Assembly: GCF_900112865.1 (NCBI RefSeq)
Contig: NZ_FONH01000007.1
Location: 62,001 to 126,000, forward strand
Direction: 5' to 3'
DNA length: 64,000 bases
From: Dyella marensis
Lineage (GTDB): Bacteria; Pseudomonadota; Gammaproteobacteria; Xanthomonadales; Rhodanobacteraceae
In this document: piece by piece, positions 59,577 to 64,000 of the stretch
Position numbering within the stretch: position 1 is the stretch's first letter
Layout: every line of letters starts with the position of its first letter
Program-made: the position numbers and the translations under genes
The notes under the pieces: generated by a model
Databases searched by the model: none
What the model was told of the DNA's origin: nothing
What the model saw: the letters and a program-made list of their open reading frames with translations, nothing else

Positions 59577-60350
59577 ATGAAGCAATTCTTGCGTCCCACG
59601 CTGACGGCCGCCGCCCTGGCGGTTGCGCTGGGCCTCACCGCCGGCGCGCACGCCCAGGCCGCCAAGACCGCCGCTCCGGCGGCCGGCGCGGTCGACAAGA
59701 CCAAGGCCAGCTACGTGGTCGGCTGGGACCTGGCCAGCCAGCTCCCGCCGCTCGTGCGCGAGGAAGTGGACCCGGCCACCGTGGCCCGTGCTGTCCAGTC
59801 CGCGCTGTCGGGCCAGAAGCCGACCATGACCGAAGCCGAAGCCAAGCAGGTGCGTGACGCCTTCGTCGCCAATCTGCAGACCAAGGCCAAGGCCGAGTAC
59901 GAGAAGGTCGCCGCCAAGAACAAGTCCGAAGGCGACGCCTACCTAGCCAAGAACAAGTCCGCAGCGGGCGTGAAGACCACCGCCTCGGGCCTGCAGTACC
60001 AGGTGATCAGCCAGGGCACCGGTGCCCGTCCGGGTCCGAACGACACCGTGCAGGTGAACTACGTCGGCAGCTTCGTCAACGGCGAAGTGTTCGACGATTC
60101 GTCCAAGCACGAAGGCAACACCGGTCCGGCCTCGATCCCGCTCTCCGGCGTGATCCCGGGCTTCCGCGAAGGCCTGCAGCTGATGCAGGTGGGCGGCCAC
60201 TACAAGCTGTTCATCCCGTCGAACATCGCCTACGGCGCGCAGCCGCAGAACGGCTTCCCGCCGAACGCGACGATCATCTTCGACGTGACCCTGGTGAAGA
60301 CCGGCGCCACCCCGGCCGGGGCCGGCGGCGACCAGGGCGGCGCGAAGTAA
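59577..60350 (+). CDS. fkpA: Secreted FKBP-type peptidyl-prolyl isomerase (FkpA/Mip-like)
   Basis: A 257-residue periplasmic folding factor. A signal peptide (LTAAALAVALGLTAGAHAQA) is followed by the helical dimerisation domain (DKTKASYVVGWDLASQL, residues 40-125) and an FKBP catalytic domain from about residue 135 (GLQYQVISQGTGARPGPNDT, VQVNYVGSFVNGEVFDDS, LSGVIPGFREGLQLMQVGG, FIPSNIAYGAQPQNGFPPN). A Gly/Ala-rich tail ends the protein. The ATG at 59577 gives the full signal peptide. Monocistronic with its own terminator. The gene symbol is by closest architecture; it could equally be called mip. Confidence 0.93.
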   Translation: MKQFLRPTLTAAALAVALGLTAGAHAQAAKTAAPAAGAVDKTKASYVVGWDLASQLPPLVREEVDPATVARAVQSALSGQKPTMTEAEAKQVRDAFVANLQTKAKAEYEKVAAKNKSEGDAYLAKNKSAAGVKTTASGLQYQVISQGTGARPGPNDTVQVNYVGSFVNGEVFDDSSKHEGNTGPASIPLSGVIPGFREGLQLMQVGGHYKLFIPSNIAYGAQPQNGFPPNATIIFDVTLVKTGATPAGAGGDQGGAK

Positions 60351-60378
60351 GCGCAGCTCTCGCAGCAAGTCATGCCGC

Positions 60379-60416
60379 ACGGGGCGCGAAGCGATTCGCG
60401 CCCCGTTGCTTTTTTA
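60379..60416 (+). terminator. Terminator after the FKBP gene
   Basis: A perfect 12-pair stem, ACGGGGCGCGAA and TTCGCGCCCCGT, with loop GCGA, then TGC and a T run. Confidence 0.93.
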
Positions 60417-60504
60417 AGATCCCGGATCGGACCGGGAACGGCGCGACGCGCGATAGCCGCCTGCTAGAATTCGCGGTCTGTCGCTGCGCGGAACCCCTAG
60501 GACG

Positions 60505-61842
60505 ATGAAAGTCACCATTTTCGGCACCGGTTACGTAGGTCTGGTCACCGGCGCCTGCCTGGCCGAGATGGGCAACCATGTGGCCTGCGTGGATATCGAC
60601 GCGGCCAAGGTCGAGCGCCTGACGCGCGGCGAGATCCCGATCTACGAGCCGGGCCTGGAGCCCATCGTCAAGCGCAATCACGCCAGCGGCCAGCTGGATT
60701 TCACCACCGACGCGGCGCCGGCGATCGCGCACGGCCAGGTGCTCTTCATCGCCGTCGGCACGCCGCCGGACGAGGACGGCAGCGCCGACCTCAAATACGT
60801 GCTCGGCGTGGCGCGCACCATCGGCCAGCACCTGGACCGCTACGCCGTGGTGGTGAACAAGTCGACCGTGCCGGTGGGCACCGCCGACCGCGTGCGCAAG
60901 GCGATCGCCGACGAGCTCGCGGCGCGCGGCGTGCAGGTCGAATTCGACGTGGTGTCGAACCCCGAATTCCTGAAGGAAGGCGATGCGGTCGAAGACTGCC
61001 TGCGCCCGGACCGCATCATCATCGGCAGCTCCAGCGAGCGCGCGGTGGGTGTGCTGCGCAAGCTCTATGCGCCGTTCAACCGCAATCACGACCGCACGGT
61101 AGTGATGGACGAGCGTTCCGCCGAGCTGACCAAGTACGCCGCCAACGCGATGCTGGCGACCAAGATCAGCTTCATGAACGAGATCGCCAACATCGCCGAG
61201 CGCGTCGGCGCCGACGTCGAACTGGTACGCCAGGGCATCGGCTCGGATCCGCGCATCGGCTACCACTTCATCTATCCCGGCGCCGGCTACGGCGGCTCCT
61301 GTTTTCCCAAGGACGTGCAGGCGCTGGAGCGCACGGCGCGCGGCGTCGGCTACGAGGCGCGCCTGCTCGGCGCGGTCGAATCGGTCAACCACGAGCAGAA
61401 GGGCAAGCTGTTCGAACTGGTCTCGCGCCATTTCGACGGCGACCTCAAGGGCCGCACCATCGCCCTGTGGGGTCTGGCCTTCAAGCCGAACACCGACGAC
61501 ATGCGCGAGGCCTCCAGCCGCCGCGTGATGGAAGCGCTGTGGGACGCCGGCGCCAAGGTGCGCGCGTTCGATCCGGAAGCGCGCGAGGAAACCCACCGCA
61601 TCTACGGCGACCGGCCGGACCTGGTGCTGTGCGACAGCGCCTACCAGGCGCTGGACGGCGCCGACGTGCTGGCCATCGTCACCGAGTGGAAGGCGTTCCG
61701 CAGTCCGGATTTCGCGCGCATCCGCGCTGCGCTGAAGAGCCCGGCGATCTTCGACGGCCGCAATCTGTACGATCCGGCCGCCGTCGAAGAGGCCGGCCTG
61801 GCGTACTACGGCATCGGCCGCGGCCGCAGCCTGAGGGTGTGA
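60505..61842 (+). CDS. ugd: UDP-glucose 6-dehydrogenase
   Basis: Ugd oxidises UDP-glucose twice to UDP-glucuronate, used for exopolysaccharide and lipid A modification. The 445-residue protein has the NAD motif [17 protein letters not shown] at residues 3-19, [29 protein letters not shown], the [18 protein letters not shown] segment, the catalytic cysteine in [16 protein letters not shown] and the C-terminal [19 protein letters not shown] at 60505. No polysaccharide genes are nearby. Confidence 0.97.
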   Translation: MKVTIFGTGYVGLVTGACLAEMGNHVACVDIDAAKVERLTRGEIPIYEPGLEPIVKRNHASGQLDFTTDAAPAIAHGQVLFIAVGTPPDEDGSADLKYVLGVARTIGQHLDRYAVVVNKSTVPVGTADRVRKAIADELAARGVQVEFDVVSNPEFLKEGDAVEDCLRPDRIIIGSSSERAVGVLRKLYAPFNRNHDRTVVMDERSAELTKYAANAMLATKISFMNEIANIAERVGADVELVRQGIGSDPRIGYHFIYPGAGYGGSCFPKDVQALERTARGVGYEARLLGAVESVNHEQKGKLFELVSRHFDGDLKGRTIALWGLAFKPNTDDMREASSRRVMEALWDAGAKVRAFDPEAREETHRIYGDRPDLVLCDSAYQALDGADVLAIVTEWKAFRSPDFARIRAALKSPAIFDGRNLYDPAAVEEAGLAYYGIGRGRSLRV

Positions 61843-61843
61843 C

Positions 61844-62059
61844 GTGTCCGATACGCTCGAACAACGCCTGACCGAACTGGAAGTGCGCCTGACCTTTCTC
61901 GACGATACGGTCAACGCCCTGGTCGCCACCGAGACCGAGCAGGCGCAGCGCATCCTGATGCTGGAACAGCTGCTGCGCGATCTGCGCCACGAACTGGTGG
62001 CATTGCGCACTTCGCATTCGCTCGATCCGCACAGCGAGCCGCCGCCGCCGCATTATTGA
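61844..62059 (+). CDS. slyX: SlyX-like coiled-coil protein
   Basis: A 71-residue protein of the SlyX family, mostly one heptad-repeat helix (LEQRLTELEVRLTFLDDTVN ... LEQLLRDLRHELVAL) and a proline-rich end (SEPPPPHY). It starts with GTG one base after the ugd stop, so it is co-translated. Function unknown in all species. Confidence 0.9.
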   Translation: MSDTLEQRLTELEVRLTFLDDTVNALVATETEQAQRILMLEQLLRDLRHELVALRTSHSLDPHSEPPPPHY

Positions 62060-62110
62060 TACCTTGGTTGTCCCACGTTCCGATCCACACGCAAGACAGG
62101 TTTATCGATC

Positions 62111-62713
62111 ATGGCCGATTCCCTGCGCGATCAGCTGCTGAAGAGCGGCATCGTCAAACAGGTGCGCGACGAGAAGCGCGCGTCGCAGCCGCCGGCCGGC
62201 AAGCCGGCGCACAAGCCTTTCCACAAGTCGGCCAATAAGCCGGCGCACAAGCCGACCGGCCAGGGCGGCAAGCCGCAGCAGCCGCCGGCGCACAAACCGC
62301 GCGACGGCGAGATCGACCTGGCCAAGGCCTACGCCATCCGCAAGCAGGCCGAGAGCACCGAGCGCCGCCAGGCGGAGCAGGCCGCGGCCGAGGAAGCGCG
62401 ACTCAAGCGCGAGCGCAAGCAGAAGGTGCAGGAGCTGCTGCAGGGGCAGGCGCTGAACAAGAAAGACGCCGAGCACGCGCGTCATTTCGAATACGGCGGC
62501 AAGATCCGCCGCGTCTATGTCGACCAGGCACAGCTGGCCGCGATCAACGCCGGCGAACTGGGCGTGGTGCAGCAGGGCGGCCACTACCTGGTCGTCACCC
62601 GCGCCATCGCCGAGCAGGTACGCCAGATCGATGCGCATCACCTGGCGCTGCTTTCGGAGCCGGGCGCGGGCGGTGTCGGCGAGGACGGCGTGCCGGACGA
62701 CCTGGTCTGGTAA
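62111..62713 (+). CDS. DUF2058 family protein (YaiL-like)
   Basis: A 200-residue highly charged protein. The N-terminus MADSLRDQLLKSGIVKQ is the family signature, then comes a Lys/Pro-rich low-complexity stretch with repeated NKPAHKPT/GKPAHKPF units (residues 25-65), a long charged helix (KQAESTERRQAEQAAAEEAR), and the C-terminal domain (HARHFEYGGKIRRVYVDQAQ, GELGVVQQGGHYLVV). Proteins of this family are thought to associate with nucleic acid; no defined function. ATG at 62111, 51 bases after slyX. Confidence 0.88.
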   Translation: MADSLRDQLLKSGIVKQVRDEKRASQPPAGKPAHKPFHKSANKPAHKPTGQGGKPQQPPAHKPRDGEIDLAKAYAIRKQAESTERRQAEQAAAEEARLKRERKQKVQELLQGQALNKKDAEHARHFEYGGKIRRVYVDQAQLAAINAGELGVVQQGGHYLVVTRAIAEQVRQIDAHHLALLSEPGAGGVGEDGVPDDLVW

Positions 62714-62750
62714 GCGCCGCCGGAACACGGGAATCGCGAAAAGACTTGAA

Positions 62751-62908
62751 CGTCATCCCGGCGCAGGCCGGGATCCAGTAGCGATACGCCTTGTGACGGC
62801 GAAGACGTTCAAAGCCCGCTCTGGAGCTTTTCGCACGCCCTTCGGGGCCGTCCTGCGGACGTTCTTCGCGCTACGCGCTCGTCCGGCCTGCGCCGGGATG
62901 ACGTGACG
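62751..62908. repeat. Inverted pair of family 2 palindromes between the DUF2058 and fatty-acid genes
   Basis: Left element about 62751-62780 (CGTCATCCCGGCGCAGGCC, then GGGATCCAGT), right element about 62881-62908 (CGGCCTGCGCCGGGATGACG). Relative to the pair at 45866, ATTCC/GGAAT became ATCCC/GGGAT in both arms. The 100-base spacer has no gene. Confidence 0.88.
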
Positions 62909-62928
62909 GTCGAGATACAGGCGCCATA

Positions 62929-62958
62929 AAAAAAGCCGGCGAAGACGCCGGCCTTTTT
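62929..62958. terminator. Bidirectional terminator between convergent genes
   Basis: GCCGGCG and CGCCGGC pair around AAGA; an A run precedes and a T run follows, so it can end transcription from both sides. Confidence 0.9.
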
Positions 62959-62974
62959 CATGTCACGCCTGGCT

Positions 62975-64000
62975 TCAGGCTTCCGGCGGCTGCGCCAGGA
63001 TAGCCAGGTCCCATCCCTGCTTCGGCGTGAAGCGCTCGCCATGCCGCTGCGCCAGGCGCTCCAGCTTGCCCTTGATCACCGCCGCGCCTTCGCTGCGCAC
63101 GTACTGGATCGGGCCGCCGCGGAACGGCGCGAAGCCGGTGCCGAAGATCACGCCCGCATCGAGCAGGTCGGCATCGTCCACCACGCCATCGGCAAGGCAG
63201 GCCACCGCCTCGTTGACCATCGGCAGCAGCATGCGCTCCTGCAGGTCGGCCGGTACGGCGTAGTCGGGATCGACTTCCGGCTTCTGCGGCTTGCCTTCCT
63301 GCCACACGTAGAAACCCTGGCCGTCCTTCTTGCCGCGCTTGCCGGCGGCGAGCTTGTCCTCGATGCCCGGCGGCAGTTCCAGGCCCAGGAACGGCGCCAG
63401 CTCCTTGCCGACCGAGGCGCATACGTCCAGGCCGACGGTGTCGGCCAGCTCGATCGGCCCCATCGGCATGCCGAACTTCTTCGCTTCCTTGTCCAGCACG
63501 GGGCCGGGCACGCCTTCGTTGTAGAGGCGGATCGCTTCGAGCAGGTAGGGCATCAGGATGCGGTTGACCAGGAAGCCCGGCGTGCCCTTCACCGCCACCG
63601 GCAGCTTGCCGATCGCCTTGCAGAAGGCCAGCGCGCGCTTCTCCACCTCCGGATCGAGGCCGTCGTGGCGCACCACTTCGACCAGCGGCATCTGCGCCAC
63701 CGGATTGAAGAAGTGCAGGCCGAGGAAACGCTGCGGCGCCTTCAGGCCGCGGCGCAGTTCGTCGAGCGGAATGCTGGAGGTGTTGGTGGCCAGGATCTCG
63801 TCGGCCTGGAACTGCGGCTCGATGCTGGCGTACAGCGCCTGCTTCGCTTCGGCGTTCTCGAAGATCGCCTCGATCGCCAGGTCCGCCGCGGCCACGCCCT
63901 TGCCCTCGACGTCGGCGCGCAGGCGGCGCGCGGTTTCCTCGACCTTCTCCGGCGTCTTCAGCTTCTTTTCGTACAGCGCCCGCGCGCGGTCCAGCGCCGG
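62975..64000 (-). CDS. fadJ: Fatty-acid oxidation complex alpha subunit / 3-hydroxyacyl-CoA dehydrogenase, C-terminal part (runs off right edge)
   Basis: The visible 341 residues are the 3-hydroxyacyl-CoA dehydrogenase part of a multifunctional beta-oxidation enzyme. They contain the end of the NAD-binding domain (AAADLAIEAIFENAEAKQAL, LATNTSSIPLDEL), the catalytic histidine region FLGLHFFNPVAQMPLVEVV, KGTPGFLVNRILMPYLLEA, and the C-terminal domain with GPIELADTVGLDV and FAPFRGGPIQYV. The frame stays open to the window edge, so the enoyl-CoA hydratase part is presumably upstream, outside. FadJ versus FadB cannot be settled from this part. Confidence 0.92.
   Translation of the reverse strand, partial: PALDRARALYEKKLKTPEKVEETARRLRADVEGKGVAAADLAIEAIFENAEAKQALYASIEPQFQADEILATNTSSIPLDELRRGLKAPQRFLGLHFFNPVAQMPLVEVVRHDGLDPEVEKRALAFCKAIGKLPVAVKGTPGFLVNRILMPYLLEAIRLYNEGVPGPVLDKEAKKFGMPMGPIELADTVGLDVCASVGKELAPFLGLELPPGIEDKLAAGKRGKKDGQGFYVWQEGKPQKPEVDPDYAVPADLQERMLLPMVNEAVACLADGVVDDADLLDAGVIFGTGFAPFRGGPIQYVRSEGAAVIKGKLERLAQRHGERFTPKQGWDLAILAQPPEA

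Overview
The window is GC-rich chromosomal DNA from a gammaproteobacterium, most likely of the order Xanthomonadales/Lysobacterales and probably the Rhodanobacteraceae (Dyella/Luteibacter/Frateuria-like). This is inferred from the protein sequences and from conserved gene orders: tRNA-Leu, tig, clpP, clpX, lon, hupB, tRNA-Val, tRNA-Asp, ppiD, then fabI; and mltD, gloB facing a methyltransferase, rnhA and dnaQ. No integrase, transposase, phage module or CRISPR array is visible. About 60 protein genes and nine tRNA genes are annotated.

Region by region. (1) 1-11 kb: the N-terminal part of polyphosphate kinase, a LysR regulator divergent from an SDR-type epimerase, an AraC regulator divergent from a fosmidomycin-resistance-type exporter (fsr), a Bax-inhibitor-like membrane protein, a tight four-gene operon (methyltransferase, pyrD, murB, small membrane protein), and an ALDH7-type semialdehyde dehydrogenase. 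(2) 11-16.6 kb: a small membrane protein, a poorly coding stretch with possible gene remnants, tRNA-Arg, PQQ glucose dehydrogenase (gcd) and a convergent diheme cytochrome c. (3) 16.7-22 kb: a Fur-box-preceded iron operon (TonB siderophore receptor, two tiny membrane proteins, PepSY membrane protein) and an exported RidA-like protein lacking the usual arginine. (4) 22-32.8 kb: a 1932-residue autotransporter with about ten tandem 93-residue repeats; an ArsR regulator with two tandem operators in front of two DUF899 thioredoxin-like genes (the first frameshifted) and a 44-residue CPLC peptide; a DHA2 exporter with a divergent LysR regulator. (5) 33-46.8 kb: tRNA-Ala, RNase D, a membrane-anchored SUMF1-like protein, tRNA-Leu, the tig-clpP-clpX-lon protein-quality-control block, HU with tRNA-Val and tRNA-Asp, PpiD and FabI. 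(6) 46.9-53 kb: mltD/gloB, methyltransferase/rnhA/dnaQ, a PP2C phosphatase, tRNA-Ser followed by an unusual chain of perfect hairpins, and lepB. (7) 53-64 kb: ppsA divergent from its regulator ppsR, a DUF1249 protein, a tRNA-Ala/Glu/Asp operon, a CPA2 antiporter, a secreted FKBP, ugd/slyX/DUF2058, and a truncated fatty-acid-oxidation dehydrogenase at the right edge.

Two families of intergenic palindromes recur. Family 1 (CGTAGGTTGGGGTGA...) has four copies, three of them between convergent genes, and its arms supply the stop codons of three neighbouring genes. Family 2 (ATTCC-GGCGCAGG-CCGGAAT type) has two inverted pairs, both between convergent genes, with compensatory base changes between pairs. 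The most unusual non-coding structure is at tRNA-Ser: its last 16 bases plus the following terminator form a perfect 34-bp inverted repeat, trailed by further perfect hairpins. The most interesting gene group is the ArsR/DUF899/DUF899/CPLC cluster, in which every effector protein carries a CxxC motif. Most of the rest of the window is conserved housekeeping sequence.
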